A stretch of 47,107 nt of DNA from Candidatus Aminicenantota bacterium (lineage in GTDB: Bacteria > Acidobacteriota > Aminicenantia > UBA2199). The position numbers were made by a program, and so were the translations under genes. Positions 1 to 8,874 of the stretch are shown piece after piece (position 1 is the stretch's first letter; every line of letters starts with the position of its first letter). The notes under the pieces are model-generated. The model did no database searches. It was not told where the DNA came from and was given only the letters and a program-made list of their open reading frames with translations. The stretch is from contig JAOZUQ010000016.1 in assembly GCA_029938635.1 (NCBI GenBank), positions 1 to 47,107 on the forward strand, in the 5' to 3' direction.

Positions 1-300
1 AAGTTTAATCGTTTTTTGCTAATTAATTTGAATTAACTAAATTGATTTTATAAACACATCCTGACAATCTTGGAAAATAGTAAAGGTGCCTGTCCCCTTT
101 TGAAATTGAAAATATTTTTTGAACATTCTATAATTAACTACTATCTATCTTTAAATTCCCGGGCGGGGTTATTTAAGAATTAAGAATGAGAAGTTTTATT
201 TAGTTTAAGTGTAATTATTGATATTTATTATTTCTCAACAAAGATATTGCTTTTTTTTCTTTTTATTCTTAAAATTACTTTACTAATTGAGAGGTGGTAA
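1..300. other. AT-rich non-coding region with one short repeat
   Basis: I see no supported gene in these 300 bases. The stretch is very AT-rich. It holds one copy, in the minus orientation, of the dispersed GGGGACAGRCACC motif, and a small GC-rich island near 158-170. The ribosome-binding site of the next gene (GAGAGGTGG) lies at its end. Confidence 0.6.
82..105 (-). repeat. dispersed GGGGACAGGCACC repeat copy
   Basis: Read on the minus strand the core is GGGGACAGGCACC inside a T/A-rich context (CAAAAGGGG...CACCTTT). The same core recurs at 1754-1770, 19897-19915, 21224-21251 and 46135-46160, always between genes. Confidence 0.7.
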
Positions 301-1551
301 GTGTTAAAGAAACTAAAAGCTTTAATGCTGTCTGGGAGTGATCTTGCAGATCATTATGAAAAATCAGGCGATTTAAATAAAGCTTACAAAGAATATTTAA
401 AACAGAATAATTATAAAAAAGCGGCAAAAGTCCTGGAAAAAATGAGTGACTGGCATAGTGCTGCGAATATTTATCTTGCACATAATGAGATCGATCTGGC
501 AAGAAGAGCAATTGAGAATTGTTTCAACAGAGGAAAGGGGTGGGAATCATTTGAACCGACAAATGGTAATAAAATAACGATCGAAGAATGGTTGAAAGAT
601 CATAACCAGACACAGAGATTTGTAAGGTATATACACAACACAAAAAAGCTCAGCCCAAGTGGAATTCCTCTGATCATCGTTCTTGCTGAAAAATTGGAAA
701 AGATTGAAGAGTACAAGAATGCAGCTCAACTTTATAACAATGGATATTTCCTTGTGAACAAAAATATTACGAGTAAAAAGCTTATAAGGCATGAAGAATG
801 GCTTCTTAAAGCAGCTGAATGCTATTCTAAAATGGGTAAATATGATGAGTCAGCTGAATGTTTGAAAGAACTTTTAGTAACAGAAGTAGAGATTGGTACT
901 GAATTCTCAGAGGGATATAAAGAAAATCCTTACAGGAATTATAAAATTATGTTGGAAAAAGCAAGAGACTATAAATCTCTCCCTGAATTACTTGAACTCA
1001 TTGAAGATTTCGATCCTTTTAATATCTCATATTTCCTCTTAAAAATGAGTGAGGTAGAATTGTCGAAAGGACATTTTTTCAAATATTTCGGAAGTGTGGT
1101 TAAAAAAAATCTAACTGAGCAGGAAAGAGATGTAAGAAATGAAAAAATAAGCTATTGCCTTAATCAATACATTGTTTATCATAGGGAGAGAAAAGAATAT
1201 TTGATGGCGGCAGAGATAGCGCTATTAAATTCCCAGAAAAAAATTGCTTCAGATCTTTACAAATTGGCAAGTGCTGCAAATGAAACTGGGAAACAAGAAG
1301 AAATAAGCCTGAAGAATATCAGAATGAAATATGAAAAAGGCAAAACAAATCCAAATCCACCTCAAAAAGCACATGGAGAGTCAGTACCAGATGCCGAATT
1401 AAAGTGCCATCATTGTGGTGAGAAAGTTGAAAAAAACTGGGACTTTTGCCCTAATTGTGAAAAGACTCTTATGTTCAATATGTGTACCTGTGGTGAAAAG
1501 ATCCAGCCTCATTGGAAAGTTTGCCCTGCATGTGGAAAGAGCATAAGTTAG
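301..1551 (+). CDS. TPR-like protein with two C-terminal zinc ribbons
   Basis: This is a 416-residue cytosolic protein with no signal peptide. Residues about 10-340 are helical and TPR/SEL-like (for example AYKEYLKQNNYKKAAKVLEK followed by similar A/Y-spaced helices), which suggests a protein-binding scaffold. The C-terminus carries two treble-clef or zinc-ribbon modules: C369xxC372...C383xxC386, then C395xC397...C408xxC411. Both have a W ten to eleven residues after the first Cys pair. I chose the GTG start at 301 because GAGAGGTGG lies just upstream. The gene stands alone between repeat-rich spacers. TPR plus zinc-ribbon proteins of this kind are usually unannotated; a role in protein assembly or RNA/DNA binding would be guesswork. 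Confidence 0.75.
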   Translation: MLKKLKALMLSGSDLADHYEKSGDLNKAYKEYLKQNNYKKAAKVLEKMSDWHSAANIYLAHNEIDLARRAIENCFNRGKGWESFEPTNGNKITIEEWLKDHNQTQRFVRYIHNTKKLSPSGIPLIIVLAEKLEKIEEYKNAAQLYNNGYFLVNKNITSKKLIRHEEWLLKAAECYSKMGKYDESAECLKELLVTEVEIGTEFSEGYKENPYRNYKIMLEKARDYKSLPELLELIEDFDPFNISYFLLKMSEVELSKGHFFKYFGSVVKKNLTEQERDVRNEKISYCLNQYIVYHRERKEYLMAAEIALLNSQKKIASDLYKLASAANETGKQEEISLKNIRMKYEKGKTNPNPPQKAHGESVPDAELKCHHCGEKVEKNWDFCPNCEKTLMFNMCTCGEKIQPHWKVCPACGKSIS

Positions 1552-1604
1552 AATCTCTCAATTAAAAAAATTCAAAATTAATATAGTTTTTAAAATCTGA
1601 GTAG

Positions 1605-1652
1605 ATAAAAGGTGCCTCACCCTCTCTTTAGGACTGGTGACTCCGTATCCCC
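1605..1652 (+). repeat. 48-bp direct repeat, copy 1
   Basis: This 48-base block matches 16647-16694 at 45 of 48 positions, in the same orientation. Its centre reads CTCTCTTTAGGACTGGTGAC. A more diverged copy lies at 21285-21330. It contains a short self-complementary TCACC...GGTGA pair. All copies are intergenic. Confidence 0.8.
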
Positions 1653-1670
1653 TTTCGATTATTGCACTTC

Positions 1671-1770
1671 AGGGCAGGGGTTAGTGGTAATAGGTTGCCT
1701 AAATAGATCTACAGAACCTCTGTCCCCTTACCTCTCACCCAATTCACTCAAATAGTGCCTGTCCCCATTT
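1671..1770 (-). repeat. ~105-bp intergenic element, copy 1 (inverted relative to 19897-20005)
   Basis: Read on the minus strand this block starts with GGGGACAGGCAC. It continues with GGTGAGAGGT, then CAGAGGTTCT, a TAGAT...ATTTA stretch, and ends in CCCCTG. The same series of blocks occurs in the same order on the plus strand at 19897-20005. It directly follows the 48-bp repeat at 1605 and precedes the stop of the nagZ-like gene. Confidence 0.75.
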
Positions 1771-1780
1771 ATCAATTTTG

Positions 1781-3367
1781 TTAAACGCCCGAGCCGGACG
1801 GGAATTTCCCGGAAATTTTGACCGGGAGTTTGCCTTTTGGTTTTAACCCTCCGGAGAGGATTGAAAAAAGGGCTTCGATCTGAACATTCCTTGATCCATA
1901 TGTAAGTATTATGGTTCCTGCACTATCATAATCATCAGCAACATAAGGGCTGTTTGCACAAATAATGATCATGTCTTTTCTTAAGTTAAAAATATTTTCC
2001 ATAAATGATTTTTGTGCTTTATTCAAAACCCCGCTCCATGAATAGTCGAAGATCATGATATGGTCAGTATTAATGATCTTCTTTTTTTCGTCTTCAGTTA
2101 TACCGAATTCCTGTTCAGGAATAAAGTATTCTACGAAGGGGAAGAAGTGGCCTGCAATTGATTCTAATATGTTCAGCCCTTTTCTGTTGTGCAAATTTGC
2201 AGAGTGTATACTTTGTTTAAGATCTATCATCAATATTGACCTGCTTTTGTTCAAAGGGATCAGGCCATGGTCATTTTTTAGAAGAGTTATCGATTCTCCG
2301 GCGATTTTTCTTTCTACTCTAATCTTTTTTCTCAGCCTCAGGGATTTTTTCTGTCTTCCGATTGATCTTCTCTTCATGTTTTTTTTCAGTTCCCGAATAC
2401 GGCGAAGAGAATCTTCTATCCGTCCTTCAGGTATTTCCCCGGTATCAATGTTTGATCTCATCAGCCCTATTAATTCTTTTTGCAGGGTCAGGGAGTGACT
2501 GACAATTGCAACGTCAACAACAGATTGAATGATTCCATCAATGATATCCTGTGAGCCGAAATTATTTTTAATTGCATCCATCTCCAGACAATCTGAGAAA
2601 AGTACTCCATTAAATTCAAGTTTATTCCTGAGGATATCTCCAGTTATGACGGGAGAGAATGTGGCAATGTTATTTGAAATAAGAGGGAAGTGTACATGGG
2701 CTGTCATCAAAGAGTTGATTCCCTTATTGATCAGTTTTTGAAAAGGGGGGAGATTGATCTCTGATAAAAACCTTTTATCTATTACAGATTCCGGAATCTC
2801 AAGGTGTGAATCCTTGACTGTGTGGCCGTGGCCGGGAAAGTGCTTCCCGCATCCCAATATTTTTTCTTTTTTTAATCCTTGAAAAAATTCGGATCCGTAT
2901 TCTGCAACTACATCCGGGTCATCCGAAAATGACCTGATCCCGATTACAGGATTTTCTTTATGGGAATTAACATCAAGGACAGGTGCAAAAACACCGTCTA
3001 TCCCCAGAGCTCTCATCTCCTTTCCTATTATTGACCCGGATCTCCTTGCATTTCTCTTTTTCCCGGTTGCAGCTAAACCCATATGAGAGATCATTGTGCT
3101 TCCATCCTCTCCAAGCCGTACAATTGGTCCTCCCTCCTGGTCAATAAATATAGCAGGAGGTGTGTCACACAAGTCATGAATTTCAGAGGTTAATATTATT
3201 AATTGATCAGAAGATCTGAAATTTCTGGAAAAAAGGATAATGAAGCCAATATTGTTTGAGCAGATAAATTCTTTCTCTTCAGTAGAAAGGGATTCACCTT
3301 TGATCCCTATCATAAATAATTGTCCGACTCTGTCTTTCAAGTCAGGCAAGCGGGAATTTTTTTTCAC
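1781..3367 (-). CDS. nagZ: glycoside hydrolase family 3, NagZ-like beta-N-acetylhexosaminidase
   Basis: A 528-residue GH3 enzyme, probably cleaving beta-1,4 GlcNAc from anhydromuropeptides or related muropeptides during cell-wall recycling. The TIM-barrel domain spans about residues 10-340. The family signature KHFPGHG lies at 175-181, followed by the Asp-His dyad (DSH, 186-188) that serves as acid/base in NagZ enzymes. The nucleophile Asp is in FSDCLEMDAI (Asp259). Residues about 360-528 form a second alpha/beta domain, as in the longer Firmicutes-type enzymes; E. coli NagZ (about 340 aa) lacks it. There is no signal peptide, so it is probably cytoplasmic. The start is GTG at 3367 with no clear ribosome-binding site; it lies 15 bases after the GNAT gene, so translation may depend on coupling. 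Confidence 0.88.
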   Translation of the reverse strand: MKKNSRLPDLKDRVGQLFMIGIKGESLSTEEKEFICSNNIGFIILFSRNFRSSDQLIILTSEIHDLCDTPPAIFIDQEGGPIVRLGEDGSTMISHMGLAATGKKRNARRSGSIIGKEMRALGIDGVFAPVLDVNSHKENPVIGIRSFSDDPDVVAEYGSEFFQGLKKEKILGCGKHFPGHGHTVKDSHLEIPESVIDKRFLSEINLPPFQKLINKGINSLMTAHVHFPLISNNIATFSPVITGDILRNKLEFNGVLFSDCLEMDAIKNNFGSQDIIDGIIQSVVDVAIVSHSLTLQKELIGLMRSNIDTGEIPEGRIEDSLRRIRELKKNMKRRSIGRQKKSLRLRKKIRVERKIAGESITLLKNDHGLIPLNKSRSILMIDLKQSIHSANLHNRKGLNILESIAGHFFPFVEYFIPEQEFGITEDEKKKIINTDHIMIFDYSWSGVLNKAQKSFMENIFNLRKDMIIICANSPYVADDYDSAGTIILTYGSRNVQIEALFSILSGGLKPKGKLPVKISGKFPSGSGV

Positions 3368-3382
3368 AATGTTTTAATGAAT

Positions 3383-4516
3383 CTATTTTATATCTTTCTT
3401 GAAAAGTCTCCTTCTCTTTACCATTTCATGTTCAAAATATTTCCATTGACCATGAATGTTTGTGTTGTCCTCAAGTTCGGGATTCGATTCCACTTTTTTA
3501 AATCCCAAGTCATTTGCTACCTTTGCCATTTCCATGAGCATCATCAGATCAATACCTTTTCCCCGATGATCTTTTCTGATCCCGGCCAGATAGAAATCCA
3601 TCACATTCCGTTGTTTCAATGCTCTGATCAGATGGAACCATCCGAAAGGGAGAATACGTCCTTTTGCCTTCTGCATCGCTTCAGATAAGCTGGGTAAGGC
3701 AAGAAGAAAACCGACCACTTTATTATTTTCGTCAACAGCAGTGATAACCAGATCTTTTTCAACAAAGGAGAGATATTTTTTAATATAATAAGCAACCTGC
3801 ACCTCACTCAAAGGTACTGTCCCGTAAAGGTCTTCGAATGCCTCATCAACAACTTCGAAAATCTGCTCAGCCCAGTTCTTAATAAGGTCCTTTCTGTTCT
3901 TGAACTTTATCAGGCGAATTTTACTTCTCTCTTTCAATCGTTCCGCAATTTTCAGCAATTTGGGAGGTAATTCATCCATGGGGGGTATTATTGCATTGAA
4001 CTCAACCCAGTCGATCTCTTTTTCCATACCATTTTTTTCCATCAGTTTAATATAGTAAGGATGGTTATAATAAACAGCGATTGTCGGGAGTTTATCAAAT
4101 CCTTCATATAACATTCCTTCCGGGTCGAGATCGGAAAACCCGTGAGGGCCTGTCATTGTATTCAAGCCTAATTCTTTTGCCCATCCTTCAACAGAGGAGA
4201 TAAGTGCATCTGCAACTTCCTGATCATCAATTGAGTCAAACCAACCGAATCTGATATTTTTTGTCCCGTATTTTTTATTTGCGATCATACTGTTAATCCC
4301 GGCGATTCGGCCTACAGGCTCGCCATCCTTGTAAGCAATGAATAATTTTGAATCAGCAGTTTCATAAGCGGGATTTTTCTTTTTATTGAACATTTCCATC
4401 TCATCCAGCATCAGTTGCGGAACCCAATATTTGTTATCCTTAAAAATCTTGTATGGAAACTTTACAAACTTTTTAAGATCTTTCTTTGACTCTACCGTTT
4501 TAATTTGTATGCTCAT
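3383..4516 (-). CDS. GNAT-fold acyltransferase family protein
   Basis: A 377-residue cytosolic protein. The C-terminal half has the GNAT signature: VGFLLALPSLS (beta4-like strand), then AGIRKDHRGKGIDLMMLMEM, which contains the acetyl-CoA binding R/G-x-G-K-G loop (near residue 316), then N-rich helix and YFEHEMVKRRRLF at the end. The N-terminal half (WVPQLMLDEMEMFN..., TGPHGFSDLDPEGMLYEGF) matches a large uncharacterised GNAT-like family that I know from diderm bacteria. The substrate is unknown. ATG at 4516 follows an AGAGGA site. It is the first gene of a two-gene minus operon with nagZ, divergent from aat. It could be an amino-acid or peptide N-acyltransferase, but this is not shown. Confidence 0.75.
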   Translation of the reverse strand: MSIQIKTVESKKDLKKFVKFPYKIFKDNKYWVPQLMLDEMEMFNKKKNPAYETADSKLFIAYKDGEPVGRIAGINSMIANKKYGTKNIRFGWFDSIDDQEVADALISSVEGWAKELGLNTMTGPHGFSDLDPEGMLYEGFDKLPTIAVYYNHPYYIKLMEKNGMEKEIDWVEFNAIIPPMDELPPKLLKIAERLKERSKIRLIKFKNRKDLIKNWAEQIFEVVDEAFEDLYGTVPLSEVQVAYYIKKYLSFVEKDLVITAVDENNKVVGFLLALPSLSEAMQKAKGRILPFGWFHLIRALKQRNVMDFYLAGIRKDHRGKGIDLMMLMEMAKVANDLGFKKVESNPELEDNTNIHGQWKYFEHEMVKRRRLFKKDIK

Positions 4517-4608
4517 GTTTTTTCCTCTTAAATTGATTATATACCAAAAAAAAACTAAAATTCAATATGTTTAAAGAGGAGTGAAGTTTATATCATTCAT
4601 TTTAAAAA

Positions 4609-5295
4609 ATGGAAGTAAAATATCTAAAAGAAAACACACTGTTTCCTGATCCCTCAAATGCAGATAAAAGCGGATTACTTGCAGCCGGAGGGTCACTAAC
4701 AAATGAACGGTTGATTGAAGCATACTCAAAAGGAATTTTCCCCTGGTACTCGGAAGGAGATCCTGTTTTATGGTGGTCTCCCGATCCAAGGATATTATTA
4801 TTTCCAGATGATCTTCATATTTCGAGGAAAATGAGAGGACTCCTTAAAAAAGAAATGTTCAAAGTTACAATAAACAAACAATTTGAAAATGTTATTGAAA
4901 ATTGCAGTGCTCCGCGCAGAGATGGGGAGGGGACATGGATAACAGCCGACATGAAAGCGTCGTATATAGGATTGCATCATGATGGATTTGCCCATTCCGT
5001 AGAGGTGTGGAAAGGTGATGACTTAGTCGGAGGATTATACGGGATCTGCTTTGGTAAGATGTTTTTCGGGGAATCGATGTTTTCAAAAACTTCAAATTCT
5101 TCAAAATTCGGATTTATCAAATTATCCCAGTATTTAAGGAATAATGAATTTCTATTCATTGACTGCCAAATCGATTCTCAACATTTAAGATCTCTGGGTG
5201 CAGCCCCGGTTAGCCGGGACAAATTTCTGAGAATACTTCGGAAAGGGTTGAAATACAATGGGACAAACAAAATGGGTTTTCCAGACAGTCTCTGA
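4609..5295 (+). CDS. aat: leucyl/phenylalanyl-tRNA--protein transferase
   Basis: A 228-residue enzyme that transfers Leu or Phe from aminoacyl-tRNA to proteins with N-terminal Arg/Lys, marking them for ClpS/ClpAP (N-end rule). Diagnostic motifs are LLAAGGSLTNERLIEAYSKG (about residues 24-43), then GIFPWYSEGDPVLWWSPDPR in the N-terminal part, followed by GGLYG and the FGESMFS segment. Length is normal for the family. The only clear ribosome-binding site (AGAGGAG, 4574-4580) is 28 bases from the ATG and out of frame with the nearer GTG at 4581, so initiation looks weak or unusual. Confidence 0.95.
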   Translation: MEVKYLKENTLFPDPSNADKSGLLAAGGSLTNERLIEAYSKGIFPWYSEGDPVLWWSPDPRILLFPDDLHISRKMRGLLKKEMFKVTINKQFENVIENCSAPRRDGEGTWITADMKASYIGLHHDGFAHSVEVWKGDDLVGGLYGICFGKMFFGESMFSKTSNSSKFGFIKLSQYLRNNEFLFIDCQIDSQHLRSLGAAPVSRDKFLRILRKGLKYNGTNKMGFPDSL

Positions 5296-5344
5296 ATTGC
5301 CTCTATTATATAAGCTCTTCAATTTTCGCTAATACCCTTTATTA

Positions 5345-5373
5345 TTGCTTTTTTTTTCGGATTCTGATACTAT
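5345..5373 (+). promoter_or_regulatory. predicted extended -10 promoter of the cell-shape operon (possible leaderless start)
   Basis: A TTGCTT -35-like box at 5345-5350, a 17-base spacer, then TG-A-TACTAT at 5365-5373 form an extended -10 promoter. The -10 box ends only six bases before the ATG at 5380 and no Shine-Dalgarno sequence fits between them. Transcription would start at or next to the A of the ATG. Confidence 0.5.
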
Positions 5374-5379
5374 CGGGCA

Positions 5380-6525
5380 ATGGGAAAGATCAAAATAGTT
5401 TTCTCTGTTTTAACAATTATAATATCGATTTTCTTCATAACCAGAGCTCTGAAGTTTGAACAAAAACTGGATCCGGGAAAATACAAATCCCCTGTCTTTC
5501 AGATAACCGGAGTTTCAGAAAACAGCAAGCTCTTTCAAGACCTGTCACTTGAGACCCCTTTGACTGTCAGTAATACATCATTCACAAAAAATCTCAGGAT
5601 TAAAACTGATTCACAAACTTCATTCGAACTTCTTTACAAAGGGAGCCTTCTTAATGTACTTCCGGATTCTTATGTTTTTTACCACCCCCGAAGAGAAGCT
5701 CTTAGCTTGATCTCGGGTGAATTATATTGGGTAAAATCATCAAATTCCCCAATTCAATTTTATACAGAAGAAGATAAAGCACCAATTAATATCTCTTTCT
5801 CCGGACGGATCAGGAAGAGTCCGGATGGAAGTTTAATTATATGGAGCTATAAAGGGGAAAGTGTCCTGAAGGATAAAGGAAATTTTATAAATATTCCATC
5901 AGGTCAATGTCTTGTTATCGACTCAAAGAAAAAGCAAAAATTTTCATTAATACCAAAAGCAACAACATTAATTGCTCCGGAAAACAAAAGTGTCCAGATA
6001 AGTAAGTTTACAGATTTTCTGGTAAAAATAGATTGGAGAATTGTGCCGGGAGTAACCGAATATAAGGTTAAACTTTACCCATCTCCATTGAGGGAAACAA
6101 TTCTTCTTGAAAAGGTCGTTTCATTGAACAGGACAGGATTGGATCTGGAAGAATTTGAACAGATCAGAGAATTCTATTGGGAGATCATCCCTCTGAATGA
6201 GGAGAAGGTAGAAGGCGAACCTTCCAGAATGGGGCAAATAAAACTTTTTGGCATCCTGATAAGTAAAGAGAGGGACAGCAGGCCTCCTGAATTGGCAATT
6301 ACTTCAATGACAGTTAATGGTAATATGGTCCTAATCAGAGGTGATGCAGATATCAATTCGGAACTTTATATAGATGAAAATCCTGTAAAAATTGACAGCA
6401 ATGGAGTATTTATTTATACAAAAAGGTATAAAACCCTTGGACTAAAACAGATCATTTTCAGGATTGTCTCTCCTTCCGGGGTTGAATCAATTCAGACAAA
6501 ACAGGTGACGATCTATGAGGAATAG
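5380..6525 (+). CDS. membrane-anchored FecR-like protein, first gene of the mre operon
   Basis: A 381-residue protein with an N-terminal hydrophobic segment (VFSVLTIIISIFFITRAL, about residues 6-23) acting as anchor or uncleaved signal. Residues about 60-185 resemble a FecR domain: LRIKTDSQTSFELLYKGS, LNVLPDSYVFY, LISGELYWV, INIPSGQCLVIDS. Residues about 205-290 look like a fibronectin-like strand domain (VKIDWRIVPGVTEYKVKLYP) and the last 85 residues like a small beta domain with glucodextranase-like motifs (DSRPPELAITSMTVNGNMVL). It lies 18 bases before mreB. Such proteins often sit in the periplasm and may bind polymer, but no function is assigned. No Shine-Dalgarno is present, in keeping with a leaderless message. 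Confidence 0.7.
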   Translation: MGKIKIVFSVLTIIISIFFITRALKFEQKLDPGKYKSPVFQITGVSENSKLFQDLSLETPLTVSNTSFTKNLRIKTDSQTSFELLYKGSLLNVLPDSYVFYHPRREALSLISGELYWVKSSNSPIQFYTEEDKAPINISFSGRIRKSPDGSLIIWSYKGESVLKDKGNFINIPSGQCLVIDSKKKQKFSLIPKATTLIAPENKSVQISKFTDFLVKIDWRIVPGVTEYKVKLYPSPLRETILLEKVVSLNRTGLDLEEFEQIREFYWEIIPLNEEKVEGEPSRMGQIKLFGILISKERDSRPPELAITSMTVNGNMVLIRGDADINSELYIDENPVKIDSNGVFIYTKRYKTLGLKQIIFRIVSPSGVESIQTKQVTIYEE

Positions 6526-6543
6526 GAAGCAGGGAGACTAACA

Positions 6544-7575
6544 ATGAGTATGTTCGAAAAATTCAGGGATTATTTAGGTGCAGACCTTGCTATAGATCTT
6601 GGGACAGCTAACACCCTGGTATATCGAAAGGGCAAAGGGATCGTTATAAGAGAACCATCAATGGTTTCTGTTGTAAAGAGTACGGGAAAAATTCAGGCCA
6701 TCGGGAAAGAAGCAAAAGATATGCTGGGGAAAACACCCGGAAATATAGTTGCGATAAGGCCATTAAAAGATGGAGTTATTGCAGATTTTGAAATTACTGA
6801 AAAAATGCTTGAATATTTTATAAAAAAAACCAGAGGGAACAGGAGTTTTTTTAAACCCAGGATTGTGATCGGAGTGCCCTCTGAGATCACCCAGGTTGAA
6901 AGAAGGGCTGTGAAGGATGCGGCTCTAAGAGCCAGGGCAAGTGAAGTAATTCTTATTGAACAGGCGATGGCTGCAGCTATCGGGGCGGACCTTCCGATAA
7001 CAGAAGCTGGTGGTAATATAATTGTAGATATAGGAGGAGGAACGACTGATGTAGCTGTAATTTCCCTCTCAGGTATTGTAATTTCAAAATCAATAAGAAT
7101 TGCCAGCAATGAGATGGATGAAGCTATAATAGGGTATATAAAGAAAAAATATAATTTGCTTATTGGTGAAAGAACCGCAGAGCAGATAAAGATCGAGATC
7201 GGATCAGCTTACCCTCTTGATGAGAATCTGGAAATGGAGATAAAGGGGCGAGACCTCTCTCATGGTATTCCGAAAGTAATATCTGTTACTGATAACGAGA
7301 TAAGAGAAGCTCTCGAACCTGTTGTTTATCAGATCATAGAAGCTATCAGGGTCACTCTCGAGAAAACACCACCGGAACTTGCGGCAGATATAGTTGACAG
7401 GGGTATTATCCTTGCCGGCGGCGGGGCTTTGTTAAAAAATCTGGATAAAAGACTCAGAGAAGAAACGTCGCTTGCAGTTTTTACGGCCGAGGATCCTCTT
7501 ACAAGTGTTGTTAAGGGAGCTGGGCGGATCTTGGAGAATCTGAATCTTCTGAAAAGGGTCGGACATAATTACTAG
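6544..7575 (+). CDS. mreB: rod shape-determining actin-like protein MreB
   Basis: A 343-residue bacterial actin that forms membrane-bound filaments guiding the lateral-wall peptidoglycan machine. The phosphate-1 loop DLGTANTLVY (18-27) and the phosphate-2 loop DIGGGTTDVAV (162-172) are intact. The adenosine loop is seen as DRGIILAGGGALLKNLDKRL near the C-terminus. The N-terminal MFEKFRDYLG can form the short amphipathic membrane helix. Length is typical. An AGGGAGA site precedes the ATG. It is followed by mreC, mreD, mrdA and rodA in the classical order. Confidence 0.98.
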   Translation: MSMFEKFRDYLGADLAIDLGTANTLVYRKGKGIVIREPSMVSVVKSTGKIQAIGKEAKDMLGKTPGNIVAIRPLKDGVIADFEITEKMLEYFIKKTRGNRSFFKPRIVIGVPSEITQVERRAVKDAALRARASEVILIEQAMAAAIGADLPITEAGGNIIVDIGGGTTDVAVISLSGIVISKSIRIASNEMDEAIIGYIKKKYNLLIGERTAEQIKIEIGSAYPLDENLEMEIKGRDLSHGIPKVISVTDNEIREALEPVVYQIIEAIRVTLEKTPPELAADIVDRGIILAGGGALLKNLDKRLREETSLAVFTAEDPLTSVVKGAGRILENLNLLKRVGHNY

Positions 7576-7598
7576 TTAAGATCGCGAGACTAAACATA

Positions 7599-8405
7599 GT
7601 GGATAGAGAAGCGAATCGTTCTCAAAAAAAAATTGCAGTATTTTTATTCATCCTGTTCATTAATCTTATTCTTATATCAAATAGTGTAGTATTGACCAAT
7701 AATAGATCTATACTCCAAAATGCCCTGCATTTGGTTGCTTACCCTTTCCAGACAGCATTTGTGAAAGGATCTGATTTCATTACCGGGAAGTTGAGGTCAT
7801 ATGTATTTTTAAAAAATACGTATAAAAACTTCCTTGTTTTGAAGAAAAAGCAGTCAGCATTGAAATATGAGAATTATCTATTGAAAAAAGCTCTTAATGA
7901 TCTGGATTTTTCAGAAAAAGCTAAAGAAAAATTCAAGCAATTTTTTATTGCAGATATTATATCGATTGATTCAGGCTTCCCGTTTAGCGGCGCCATAATT
8001 AATAAAGGATATTTTTCAGGAATCAAAAGGGATATGGTTGTAGTGAACATTGATAATGAACTGGTTGGGAAGATTGTCGAACCAATATCTATGTTCTCTT
8101 CAAAAGTAAGGTTTATTACAAACCCGATGGGGGGGGTTGGTGCTTACATAAAGAAGAACAAGCTTGAAGGACTGCTAAGGGGGCACAATACAAGTTCCTG
8201 TAGTTTTAATTATCTGATAGAGAACAAACCGGTTGAGGCCGGTGATGTTGTGATAACATCCGGTACAGATAAAATATACCCTCCTTATCTTAAAATTGGG
8301 AAAGTTATCAGAATAGAGAAAAAAGTATTGATCCAGAATGTTGTTGTTAAACCTTTTTTTACAAGTAAAACCATTAAAAAACTGATAGTGATTATTAATG
8401 ACTAA
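7599..8405 (+). CDS. mreC: rod shape-determining protein MreC
   Basis: A 268-residue bitopic protein with one N-terminal membrane helix (about residues 11-30), then a coiled-coil-prone helix (KKKQSALKYENYLLKKALNDL) and the two beta-rich periplasmic domains (IISIDSGFPFSGAIINKGYFSGIKRDMVVV..., GDVVITSG). It forms a periplasmic scaffold that activates PBP2/RodA. GTG start at 7599, 23 bases after mreB. The end overlaps mreD by 8 bases. Confidence 0.95.
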   Translation: MDREANRSQKKIAVFLFILFINLILISNSVVLTNNRSILQNALHLVAYPFQTAFVKGSDFITGKLRSYVFLKNTYKNFLVLKKKQSALKYENYLLKKALNDLDFSEKAKEKFKQFFIADIISIDSGFPFSGAIINKGYFSGIKRDMVVVNIDNELVGKIVEPISMFSSKVRFITNPMGGVGAYIKKNKLEGLLRGHNTSSCSFNYLIENKPVEAGDVVITSGTDKIYPPYLKIGKVIRIEKKVLIQNVVVKPFFTSKTIKKLIVIIND

Positions 8406-8874
8406 AAGACAATTTCGATTTACATTAGCGCTGTTTCTTATCCTGATGCAGATACTTGTTAACCTCTACCTGAATGAATTTAATATTAATATTGATTTTT
8501 TGTTTCTTATCCTTATTTATATTTCATCGAGAGGAAACTTCCTGAAGTCCCTGATAATTGCAACTTTTTTGGGATGGACGACAGATCTTCTCAATAGTCA
8601 TATAATAGGTGTGTTCGGATTTTCAAGAGTAGTGATAGCATATATTATATTTGAGATAATAGTATTTATAGATTTTAAAAGACTTAGTTTTACATTTCTT
8701 TTTATATTCTTTTCTCTCTCTCTCTCAAACCTGGTTGCAAGCTTGTTTTTGCTGTTTATTAATGATTATGGACTAAGTGTTGGTATGATCATTTATCAAC
8801 CGCTTCTGACAGGGATGTTTGCTGTCATCCTTGTTAGTTCTGACAGGATTAAAGAGGCGATTAATGTTTATTGA
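8398..8874 (+). CDS. mreD: rod shape-determining membrane protein MreD
   Basis: A 158-residue protein, almost entirely hydrophobic, with about five to six membrane helices, as usual for MreD. Recognition rests on position between mreC and mrdA and on the family-like segment GWTTDLLNSHIIGVFGFSR followed by further helices. Overlaps of 8 bases with mreC and 11 bases with mrdA indicate translational coupling. Confidence 0.9.
   Translation: MTKRQFRFTLALFLILMQILVNLYLNEFNINIDFLFLILIYISSRGNFLKSLIIATFLGWTTDLLNSHIIGVFGFSRVVIAYIIFEIIVFIDFKRLSFTFLFIFFSLSLSNLVASLFLLFINDYGLSVGMIIYQPLLTGMFAVILVSSDRIKEAINVY

Noticed and set aside
8819-8863. Longer mrdA start at 8819
   Set aside because: It would lie inside mreD with no ribosome-binding site; the ATG at 8864 has AAAGAGGCG upstream and gives a normal PBP2 N-terminus.
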